From contig JAKPIR010000360.1 in NCBI GenBank assembly GCA_029549705.1, positions 1 through 13,752 on the forward strand: a DNA stretch of 13,752 nt, given 5' to 3'. A program made the translations under genes and the position numbers. The notes below the pieces were generated by a model. It was not told the DNA's origin. It saw nothing but the letters and a program-made list of their open reading frames with translations, and searched no databases. Positions 1 to 5,319 of the stretch are shown here, piece after piece; positions within the stretch are counted from its first letter, which is position 1, and each line of letters starts with the position of its first letter. This stretch comes from Pseudomonadota bacterium. GTDB taxonomy: Bacteria > Pseudomonadota > Gammaproteobacteria > Burkholderiales > Methylophilaceae.

Positions 1-155
1 AACACAACATCAAACACGCCGCCTGTGCCAGGTCTTAAGGCAACGCTGGTTAAATCTTCTTCAAAGGTGGTGAGCAGTTCTTGCGCAAGCCATGCCGCGC
101 GCAGCATCCATCGACATTGTGTGCAATAGCTAATTTCAACATGATGTGTCGTCAA
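1..155 (-). CDS. SelT/SelW/SelH (Rdx) family protein, C-terminus cut by window edge
   Basis: Reading the minus strand from 155 gives 51 codons that run off the window at base 1. The product starts MTTHHVEISYCTQCRW and continues through a PGTGGVFDV segment. The early CxxC (Cys11-Thr-Gln-Cys14) followed by Arg-Trp, and the later GTGG-F motif, are the signature of the Rdx family of small thioredoxin-like proteins. Eukaryotic members carry Sec at the second position; here it is an ordinary TGT cysteine. The start is a TTG chosen because AAGGA (minus strand, 164-168) lies 8 nt upstream; the only nearby ATG is out of frame. The family is thought to be redox-active, but bacterial members have no firm substrate. 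It diverges from ctpA and shares its upstream region. Confidence 0.8.
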   Translation of the reverse strand, partial: MTTHHVEISYCTQCRWMLRAAWLAQELLTTFEEDLTSVALRPGTGGVFDVV

Positions 156-163
156 TTTGGTAA

Positions 164-168
164 TCCTT
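164..168 (-). promoter_or_regulatory. Ribosome binding site deciding the TTG start of the Rdx gene
   Basis: On the minus strand AAGGA stands 8 nt before the TTG at 155. No in-frame ATG or GTG is better placed, so this site is the main argument for the non-ATG start. Confidence 0.55.
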
Positions 169-194
169 GCTGGTATACTTTGGTTTAGTATAAA
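167..194 (+). promoter_or_regulatory. Candidate sigma-70 promoter for ctpA
   Basis: TTGCTG (167-172) and TATAAA (189-194) are separated by 16 nt, upstream of ctpA. A TATAAT also occurs at 200-205 but lacks a good -35 at proper spacing. The resulting leader would be about 80 nt and would include the small hairpins at 236-254. This is a consensus match only. Confidence 0.4.
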
Positions 195-235
195 TGAAAT
201 ATAATAAGTGCGAATTGAAACTAATCGAGCTAAGG

Positions 236-254
236 TTGGCTCTTAGCCAAGAGC
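236..254 (+). other. Two overlapping, mutually exclusive small hairpins in the ctpA leader
   Basis: TTGGCT (236-241) can pair with AGCCAA (245-250) around CTT. Alternatively GCTCTT (239-244) can pair with AAGAGC (249-254) around AGCC. Both are perfect 6-bp stems that share bases, so only one can form at a time. They lie about 30 nt before the ctpA start. A role in ctpA expression is conjecture. Confidence 0.4.
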
Positions 255-282
255 AACAATTTTTAATTGGGAATCTTCATAC

Positions 283-1746
283 ATGCAAGTAAAAAATAAA
301 TATCGCGGTTTTACCAAACTGGGCTTGGTGGGTTCTGGCTTGTTGTTGGGCTTGATGCTGAGTCTAACTTATTCTGCCGTAGCAGAAAAAATGGCAAAAC
401 CTGAATTGCCACTGGATGACTTGCGTGCATTTGCCGAAGTGTTTGGCAAAATCAAAACAGATTACGTTGAGCCGGTTGAAGACAAAAAACTGATCTCAGA
501 AGCTATTAGCGGCATGCTCACAGGCCTAGACCCGCATTCAAGCTACATGGATGTGGATTCGTTCAAAGATATGCAGGCCGCCACCCAAGGTGAATTTGGC
601 GGCTTAGGCATTGAGGTGGGCATGGAAGATGGCTTGGTGAAAGTGATTTCACCCATTGAGGATTCTCCTGCTTATGCCGCTGGCATTAAAAGTGGCGATC
701 TCATCATGAAACTCGATGAAAAGCCGGTAAAAGGCATGACGCTCAACGATGCTGTAAAAATCATGCGCGGCACGCCAAATACGCCGATTGTATTAACCAT
801 TCTGCGCAAAAATGAAAGCAAACCGCTGGTTGTGAACTTGGTGCGTGCTGTCATCAAAAACAAAAGCGTGAAATTCAAAATGATAGAGCCGGGCTATGCC
901 TATGCCAGAGTGACGCAATTCCAGGAACGCACGGGCGAAGACCTTGCCAAGGCCATTAAAAGCATGCACGCAGAAAACAAAGGCCCGTTCAAAGGCTTTG
1001 TGCTTGATTTACGCAATGACCCAGGTGGTTTGCTCAATGGTGCGGTAGGCGTTTCAGCCGCCTTTTTACCAAAAGACACGCTGGTGGTCTATACCGAAGG
1101 TCGCGCGCCAGATTCAAAAATGAACCTGACCGTTAACCCTGATAATTATGCACGTGGCGGTGCCGTAAATGATTACATGCGTGACATTCCAGCAGATTTA
1201 AAAACCGTGCCGATGGTGGTGCTCATCAATGCAGGGTCGGCTTCAGCATCTGAAATTGTGGCTGGCGCCCTGCAGGACCACAAACGGGCAACCTTAATTG
1301 GCGTGCGTACTTTTGGTAAAGGTTCAGTGCAGACCATTATGCCAATGAATAATGGCGCGGCGATTAAATTGACTACCGCACGTTATTTCACGCCAAATGG
1401 CCGTTCAATTCAGGCAAAAGGCATTGAGCCAGATTATTATGTTGAAGATGGTACAGATCAATCGTACAACATTCATGAAGCAGATTTATCGCGGCATATC
1501 AGTAACCCAACCGATGATAAAACAAAAGATGCAGCCAAAGCCGAAGCCGCTAAAGCCGCGCAAGATGCAGCCAAAGCAGAGGCTGCCAAAGCCAAATTGA
1601 ATGAGAAGAAATTTGCCGAGCCAACAGCGCCGATTGAAGCTGCCAGCAAAGATGACTTACAGTTTGCTCAGGCCATGAATTTTCTGAAAGGCAACCCAGT
1701 GATTCAATCTGTTCGCCCAAAGGTTGAAACTGCCGAAGCAAAATAA
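283..1746 (+). CDS. ctpA: C-terminal processing peptidase CtpA (S41 family, PDZ domain)
   Basis: A 487-aa serine protease of the tail-specific/carboxyl-terminal processing family, which cleaves exported proteins near their C-termini in the periplasm. Residues about 13-34 form an N-terminal signal or anchor segment ending near AVA-E35. The LDPHSSYM motif (82-89) precedes a PDZ domain at roughly 100-185. The S41 catalytic core is visible as GSASASEI with nucleophile Ser321, and as FGKGS with general base Lys346, 25 residues apart as in Prc/CtpA. The last 75 residues are an Ala/Lys-rich tail containing a 12-residue tandem repeat (416-438) and then a short folded-looking end. The gene appears monocistronic: it has its own candidate promoter and a strong terminator directly after the stop. 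Only a weak GGGA precedes the start, but the signal segment fits this ATG. Confidence 0.93.
   Translation: MQVKNKYRGFTKLGLVGSGLLLGLMLSLTYSAVAEKMAKPELPLDDLRAFAEVFGKIKTDYVEPVEDKKLISEAISGMLTGLDPHSSYMDVDSFKDMQAATQGEFGGLGIEVGMEDGLVKVISPIEDSPAYAAGIKSGDLIMKLDEKPVKGMTLNDAVKIMRGTPNTPIVLTILRKNESKPLVVNLVRAVIKNKSVKFKMIEPGYAYARVTQFQERTGEDLAKAIKSMHAENKGPFKGFVLDLRNDPGGLLNGAVGVSAAFLPKDTLVVYTEGRAPDSKMNLTVNPDNYARGGAVNDYMRDIPADLKTVPMVVLINAGSASASEIVAGALQDHKRATLIGVRTFGKGSVQTIMPMNNGAAIKLTTARYFTPNGRSIQAKGIEPDYYVEDGTDQSYNIHEADLSRHISNPTDDKTKDAAKAEAAKAAQDAAKAEAAKAKLNEKKFAEPTAPIEAASKDDLQFAQAMNFLKGNPVIQSVRPKVETAEAK
1528..1596 (+). repeat. In-frame tandem repeat in the CtpA Ala/Lys-rich tail
   Basis: Two copies of a 36-nt unit encode DAAKAEAAKAAQ and DAAKAEAAKAK. 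Over the first ten codons the copies differ at four bases, all third-position and synonymous. The peptide should be helical and charged, a linker or spacer after the protease domain. Confidence 0.8.
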
Positions 1747-1760
1747 TCGTCCACTTTAGG

Positions 1761-1807
1761 CGTTTAAAAACAAAAATCCGCTTCATGCGGATTTTTGTTT
1801 TTAAACG
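1761..1807. terminator. Perfect 21-bp palindromic terminator after ctpA
   Basis: The arms 1761-1781 and 1787-1807 are perfect reverse complements around the 5-nt loop TTCAT. The GC core ATCCGC/GCGGAT is followed by T5-G-T5 in the 3' arm, as in a Rho-independent terminator. The palindrome gives the same shape on both strands, so it could also stop antisense transcription. It begins 14 nt after the ctpA stop. Confidence 0.9.
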
Positions 1808-1861
1808 TGGTAAATAATATCGAAAGCACTCAACACGCACACTGAGTTCATGCACTGTGTT

Positions 1862-1867
1862 TATAAT
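1862..1867 (+). promoter_or_regulatory. Consensus -10 box abutting the start of the GlcF-like gene
   Basis: A perfect TATAAT ends 5 nt before the ATG at 1873. No Shine-Dalgarno lies between, and no convincing -35 is seen (ACACTG at 17-nt spacing; a TG is one base off the extended -10 position). If used, transcription would begin at or within the start codon, giving a leaderless mRNA. Confidence 0.4.
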
Positions 1868-1872
1868 GCGAT

Positions 1873-3048
1873 ATGGCTTTGACTATACAAGAACTTATTC
1901 AAGAGGCGGACCGCTGCGTAGCTTGCGGCTTATGCTTACCACACTGCCCGACTTATCGGAAAACCGGTTCAGAGGCTGATTCACCGCGTGGGCGCATTCA
2001 GTTAATGCGCGCAGTGGCACAAGACATTTTGCCCAATAATGACCGCTTTAAACAACATATTGATTTATGTCTAAGTTGCCGCAGCTGCGAATCTGCCTGC
2101 CCCAACAATGTTCAATATGGTGCACTGGCTGATACCGCACGTGCTGTGTTTGTGCCTAAGAAGCATCTGTTTTCTGGCTTGTTAAAACCGTTTATTCGCC
2201 AGCGAAAATTAGCTAACTTAGCACTTTGGCCGCTTTGGCTTCTACAAAAAACCCGCTTGCAAAATCCAATCAGTAAATGGGTTCCTGCCGCAGGCTTTTT
2301 ACCGGAAATTTCCAAACCGACTACCTGGAAGCCACACTATGCTGCTACTGCGCCAAAAAAAGGAGCGGTAAGCTTGTTTTTAGGCTGTACCAGCCAGGCG
2401 CTTGATCAGGCCACGCTAACAGCCAGCATCGCCGTCCTCAACGCGCTTGGCTTTGACGTGCACGTACCTGCTAGCCAAACCTGCTGTGGCGGCATTGCCA
2501 GACAAATGGGTGATGCTGATGAGTCCGCCCGCTTAATTGCAACCAATCAGCGCGCTTTTGATGCATCTATGCCAATCATCACCGTTGCAAGCGGTTGTGG
2601 GGCAGGGTTATGTGATTACCTTAGCACGCATCGCATTCAAGACATCAGCGCTTTTTTAAGCACCTGTGATTGGTCTGGTGTTCAATTATCACCCTTAGAA
2701 ATGCGTGTTTTTGTGCAGGACCCGTGTACATTGAGAAACGTGCAAAAAAGTCATCAGGCGGTTTATCAGCTGCTCAAAACTATACCTGCGCTTGAAGTGG
2801 TCGCCCTGCCGGGTAATAGCCAATGCTGTGGTGGTGCTGGCACCTACATGCTCAACCAAAAAGAAATGGCAGACCGTTTATTCAACGACAAACTATCTGC
2901 CATCAAATCAAATCATGCCGTTTTGCTGGCAACTTCGAATATTGGTTGCAGTCTACATATTGCGCGTGGCTTGCGTGCGCATAATGAATCCGTTACAGTG
3001 GTTCATCCAGTGCAAATCATCGCCAAACAACTAGGCTTTCAGTCCTAA
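1873..3048 (+). CDS. GlcF-like (Fe-S)-binding protein with two CCG domains
   Basis: A 391-aa protein with the architecture of the glycolate oxidase iron-sulfur subunit. Two CxxCxxCxxxC clusters (Cys15/18/21/25 and Cys66/69/72/76) should bind two [4Fe-4S] centres. Two cysteine-rich CCG modules follow, at about 166-245 (C204-C205-G) and 278-355 (C318-C319-G). In this family the protein passes electrons from an FAD-linked 2-hydroxyacid oxidase toward quinone. No flavoprotein partner (GlcD or GlcE type) is in the window, so glycolate, D-lactate or another acid could be the donor. Its length is close to E. coli GlcF, but I withhold the symbol. There is no ribosome-binding site and a TATAAT sits just upstream. 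It is followed after 25 nt by coq7, a quinone-biosynthesis gene, on the same strand. Confidence 0.85.
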   Translation: MALTIQELIQEADRCVACGLCLPHCPTYRKTGSEADSPRGRIQLMRAVAQDILPNNDRFKQHIDLCLSCRSCESACPNNVQYGALADTARAVFVPKKHLFSGLLKPFIRQRKLANLALWPLWLLQKTRLQNPISKWVPAAGFLPEISKPTTWKPHYAATAPKKGAVSLFLGCTSQALDQATLTASIAVLNALGFDVHVPASQTCCGGIARQMGDADESARLIATNQRAFDASMPIITVASGCGAGLCDYLSTHRIQDISAFLSTCDWSGVQLSPLEMRVFVQDPCTLRNVQKSHQAVYQLLKTIPALEVVALPGNSQCCGGAGTYMLNQKEMADRLFNDKLSAIKSNHAVLLATSNIGCSLHIARGLRAHNESVTVVHPVQIIAKQLGFQS

Positions 3049-3060
3049 CCGAACCAATCG

Positions 3061-3066
3061 AAGGAG
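3061..3066 (+). promoter_or_regulatory. Strong ribosome binding site fixing the TTG start of coq7
   Basis: AAGGAG sits 7 nt before TTG at 3074, an ideal spacing. There is no in-frame ATG nearby, so TTG is the start. Confidence 0.8.
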
Positions 3067-3073
3067 CAACCCG

Positions 3074-3700
3074 TTGAGTAAGCTAGATTCTTTCATTGTG
3101 GAATTTGATACTGCATTGCGCACCTTGTTTGCAAAACCGCACAGTGTGCGCAAACATCCAGATGTTGCCATTGCCGAAGCCGATTTATCTGACACTGAAA
3201 AAAAACACGCCAGCGCGCTGATGCGTGTTAACCATACCGGCGAAGTCTGCGCGCAGGCTTTATACAGCGGTCAATCGCTCACCGCGCACCAGCCCGAAAT
3301 TACAAACGCCTTAAAGCAAGCTGCCCTTGAAGAAATCGAACATCTCGCTTGGTGCGAAGCACGCATCACCGCCCTTGGCGGACGTACCAGTGCGTTCAAC
3401 CCTTTGTTTTACGCAGGATCTTTCACTTTAGGCGCAATAGCTGGCGCACTGGGTGACAAATGGAATTTAGGCTTTTTAGCCGAAACTGAACAACAAGTTG
3501 GCGCACATTTAGCCAGCCATCTTGAACTACTCCCTGAGGCTGACCTCAAAACCAGAAGCATCATTACGCAAATGCAACAAGATGAAGCGCAGCACGCAAA
3601 CCTTGCAAAACAGCACGGTGCCGCCGATTTACCCGCGCCGGTTCAATTTTTAATGAAAAAATCTTCTAAATTGATGACGACTGTTGCATACTATGTATAA
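3074..3700 (+). CDS. coq7: Ubiquinone biosynthesis hydroxylase Coq7 (diiron)
   Basis: A 208-aa protein matching the bacterial Coq7 family, which hydroxylates the demethoxyubiquinol ring (C6) using O2 in the penultimate step of ubiquinone synthesis. Ferritin-like diiron ligands are visible: Glu57 in NHTGEVCAQALY, the ExxH pair Glu87/His90, Glu139 (or Glu137) in AETEQQ, and the second ExxH pair Glu171/His174. The segment LFYAGSFTLGAIAGALG (111-127) is the hydrophobic stretch expected at the membrane face. The start is TTG with a strong ribosome-binding site. It follows the GlcF-like gene by 25 nt and precedes a DUF2322-like gene by 30 nt, consistent with one transcript. An O2-dependent Coq7 indicates aerobic quinone synthesis. 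Confidence 0.93.
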   Translation: MSKLDSFIVEFDTALRTLFAKPHSVRKHPDVAIAEADLSDTEKKHASALMRVNHTGEVCAQALYSGQSLTAHQPEITNALKQAALEEIEHLAWCEARITALGGRTSAFNPLFYAGSFTLGAIAGALGDKWNLGFLAETEQQVGAHLASHLELLPEADLKTRSIITQMQQDEAQHANLAKQHGAADLPAPVQFLMKKSSKLMTTVAYYV

Positions 3701-3730
3701 CCAATTTAACCGAAGAGTGGATTTATAAAA

Positions 3731-4048
3731 ATGCAAAAATTCAGCGATGTGTTACTCACATTAGATGATGCCTCACATGTCAAACGTATTGCACTATTTA
3801 ACAAAGATGGCAGCCCCGCCGGTGTTATTGATAACAAACCCGGCAGTCAAGGCTCGGTGAAGGTGTATTACCACTTGTACCGCATGTATGGCGAAATCTC
3901 TCTGGACGCAGCGGTTGAAGGCTTGAGCTTATACGCCGAACATACCGAAGACGCAGAAAACTGTCCGGGCAAACACCCGAACGTCGATCGCCTGCTAAAT
4001 ATTTTGGAAGATGAACAGCCACTGACGGTGGAAGTGACAGAAGTTTAA
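3731..4048 (+). CDS. Small acidic DUF2322-like protein of unknown function
   Basis: A 105-aa soluble, acidic protein with no signal peptide or membrane segment. The pattern (DVLLTLDDASHVKRIALF near the N-terminus, IDNKPGSQGS at 33-42, LYAEHTEDA at 67-75, then PGKHPNVDRLL at 79-89) resembles DUF2322 as I recall it; that assignment needs a profile search. His71, Cys78, Lys81 and His82 look like candidate conserved polar residues. No biochemical role is known to me. It is the last gene of the apparent operon with the GlcF-like protein and coq7, which hints at redox or quinone metabolism without proving it. Its ribosome-binding site is weak (GAAGAG about 13 nt upstream). A hairpin element downstream could end the transcript. 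Confidence 0.75.
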   Translation: MQKFSDVLLTLDDASHVKRIALFNKDGSPAGVIDNKPGSQGSVKVYYHLYRMYGEISLDAAVEGLSLYAEHTEDAENCPGKHPNVDRLLNILEDEQPLTVEVTEV

Positions 4049-4116
4049 TCGTTGAGGCAGTCAGCAAGCGACCTTATGCACTTTTGTAGCACTGTGATAA
4101 GTTGCGGTTATTTAGG

Positions 4117-4146
4117 GTAAAAATTTCAGTAAAAATTCGAATTTTT
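4117..4146. repeat. 9-bp direct repeat running into a 16-bp AT palindrome
   Basis: GTAAAAATT occurs at 4117-4125 and 4129-4137, a 12-bp period. The second copy enters the perfect palindrome AAAAATTCGAATTTTT (4131-4146). It lies in the 203-nt gap between the convergent DUF2322-like and OsmC genes. It could be a protein-binding site or part of transcript ends; the sequence does not decide. Confidence 0.6.
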
Positions 4147-4162
4147 GACGTTATTTCACGAG

Positions 4163-4226
4163 CAACCTTTTTTGATGCTCTGGAAGCCTTGTAAATAAAG
4201 GGTTCCAGAGCATTTATTTTTTCTCG
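4163..4226 (+). repeat. Dispersed 64-nt hairpin element, copy A; likely terminator of the coq7 group
   Basis: This aligns without gaps to 10127-10190 with 54 of 64 identical bases. Order: CAACC plus a T-run, then a 39-nt hairpin (4175-4213), then 13 nt ending TTTTCTCG. The stem pairs ATGCTCTGGAA with TTCCAGAGCAT and CCTT with AAGG, broken by one G-G mismatch, around the loop GTAAATA. The T-rich 3' flank (4214-4222) makes it terminator-like for plus-strand transcripts from the DUF2322-like gene. Similarity outside the hairpin argues for a repeat family rather than two chance terminators. Confidence 0.85.
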
Positions 4227-4251
4227 GCGCAAATCTCTCGTTTTACATTCA

Positions 4252-4674
4252 CTAAAAATCGGCGGTTTTAATTTCAAAACTGTGCGTAATTTCTACCGAT
4301 TTCGACAGCATGATTGAGGCCGAGCAATATTTTTCTGCTGAAAGTTTCACTGCGCGCTCCACTTGGCTTTCATTCAAATGATTACCCGTCACTACAAAAT
4401 GCACATGGATTTTGGTAAACACTTTGGGAATTTCTTCCGCGCGTGTCGCATCAATTTCTGCGACGCAATGCACGATGGGCTGGCGGGCTTTTTTGAGTAT
4501 TGCCACCACATCAAACGAAGTGCATCCGCCCATGCCAATCAATAACATTTCCATCGGGCGCATGCCAATATTGCGCCCGCCATTCTCAGGGGCACCATCT
4601 AGCACAACGGCATGCCCCGTTTCTGACTCACCCACGAAACTGACGCCATCAATCCATTTCACGCTAACGTGCAT
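4252..4674 (-). CDS. OsmC/YhfA-type family protein (thiol peroxidase-like)
   Basis: A 140-aa protein of the OsmC/Ohr superfamily. It shows the two cysteines used in peroxide reduction: Cys51 in MGGCTSFDVV at the head of the central helix, and Cys117 in EKYCSAS. GRNIGMRPMEMLL before the first Cys is typical of the YhfA-like branch rather than Ohr, so the peroxide substrate is uncertain. I start at the ATG at 4674 because AGGAG lies 6 nt upstream; an in-frame ATG seven codons earlier would swallow that site. It follows the FKBP lipoprotein gene by 73 nt on the same strand, with a hairpin between them, so cotranscription may be partial. It converges on the coq7 group. Confidence 0.85.
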   Translation of the reverse strand: MHVSVKWIDGVSFVGESETGHAVVLDGAPENGGRNIGMRPMEMLLIGMGGCTSFDVVAILKKARQPIVHCVAEIDATRAEEIPKVFTKIHVHFVVTGNHLNESQVERAVKLSAEKYCSASIMLSKSVEITHSFEIKTADF

Positions 4675-4680
4675 TTTTTT

Positions 4681-4685
4681 CTCCT
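4681..4685 (-). promoter_or_regulatory. Ribosome binding site fixing the OsmC-family start
   Basis: On the minus strand AGGAG is followed by six A and then ATG at 4674. This favours the 140-aa product over the 147-aa alternative. Confidence 0.8.
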
Positions 4686-4699
4686 GTATAAACAACCTA

Positions 4700-4726
4700 A
4701 ACCGCGAATCATTGCAATTCGCGGTT
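4700..4726 (-). terminator. Hairpin between the FKBP and OsmC-family genes
   Basis: AACCGCGAAT (4700-4709) and ATTCGCGGTT (4717-4726) form a perfect 10-bp stem with the 7-nt loop CATTGCA. On the minus strand it is followed by a U-rich but interrupted tail (TTTAGGTTGTTT), so it may be a partial terminator lowering read-through from the FKBP gene into the OsmC gene. The plus-strand side has no U-tract. Confidence 0.55.
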
Positions 4727-4747
4727 ACAGTCCATTTCTACAAATTT

Positions 4748-5218
4748 TTATTTAACGTCTAACAATTCCACATCAAAAATCAAATTGGCGTTAGGGGGAA
4801 TCACGCCGCCCGCGCCACGCGCGCCATAACCCATTTCAGAAGGAATAATCAAGGTGCGCTTGCCGCCTACTTTCATGCCGGCAAAACCTTCATCCCAGCC
4901 TTGAATCACTTGACCTTGACCTAAAAAGAATTCAAATGGCTGACCGCGGTCAACGCTGCTATCAAATTTTTTACCTTTTCCACCTTCAGCAGCGGCATCG
5001 TACAACCAACCGGTGTAATGCACTTTGACATTAAAGCCAGGCTCAGCCTCGCGGCCTGTGCCTACTTGAGTGTCAATTTTTTGTAACTCTGTGAGATTGG
5101 TTGTCATTGCCGAGGTTTCCTTTGCTGGTGTTTTTTGTGTGGTTTGTGTTGAGTCTGCATTACAAGCGCCGAGCGAAAAAGCCAGTCCGCTTGCAAGCAA
5201 CAGGTTGATTAGTTTCAT
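4748..5218 (-). CDS. FKBP-type peptidyl-prolyl cis-trans isomerase, lipoprotein
   Basis: A 156-aa exported proline isomerase. Residues 1-18 are a lipoprotein signal with lipobox LGA-C19, so the mature protein should be lipid-anchored in the periplasm. A Thr/Lys-rich linker (20-40) leads to a single FKBP domain (about 45-156). Expected active-site residues are visible: Tyr68, Phe85-Asp86, Val104-Ile105, Trp108, Tyr131 and Phe148. A short Ala/Gly/Lys insertion (75-83) lengthens the loop before FDSS. AAGGA lies 6 nt before the ATG. It is 101 nt downstream of dacB on the same strand, and the gap contains a spaced inverted repeat. It probably helps fold envelope proteins, but its clients are unknown. 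Confidence 0.9.
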   Translation of the reverse strand: MKLINLLLASGLAFSLGACNADSTQTTQKTPAKETSAMTTNLTELQKIDTQVGTGREAEPGFNVKVHYTGWLYDAAAEGGKGKKFDSSVDRGQPFEFFLGQGQVIQGWDEGFAGMKVGGKRTLIIPSEMGYGARGAGGVIPPNANLIFDVELLDVK

Positions 5219-5255
5219 TGCAAATCCTTTATTTCATTCAATAATCTAGGGTTAT

Positions 5256-5299
5256 TACAGGCGATATGATACCTCAATCGTTGCTTAAGTTCGCCTGTA
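5256..5299. repeat. 9-bp inverted repeat between dacB and the FKBP gene
   Basis: TACAGGCGA (5256-5264) and TCGCCTGTA (5291-5299) are perfect reverse complements, 26 nt apart. They lie 38-81 nt upstream of the FKBP start. They could be an operator pair or a long-loop hairpin in read-through RNA. No promoter I found clearly overlaps them. Confidence 0.45.
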
Positions 5300-5319
5300 T
5301 TTGCCAAAGGCCTCTAGCC

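Noticed and set aside
4363..4762. Plus-strand frames opposite the OsmC-family gene
   Set aside because: The minus strand carries a recognisable OsmC protein with its catalytic cysteines and a ribosome-binding site; the opposite frames have neither.
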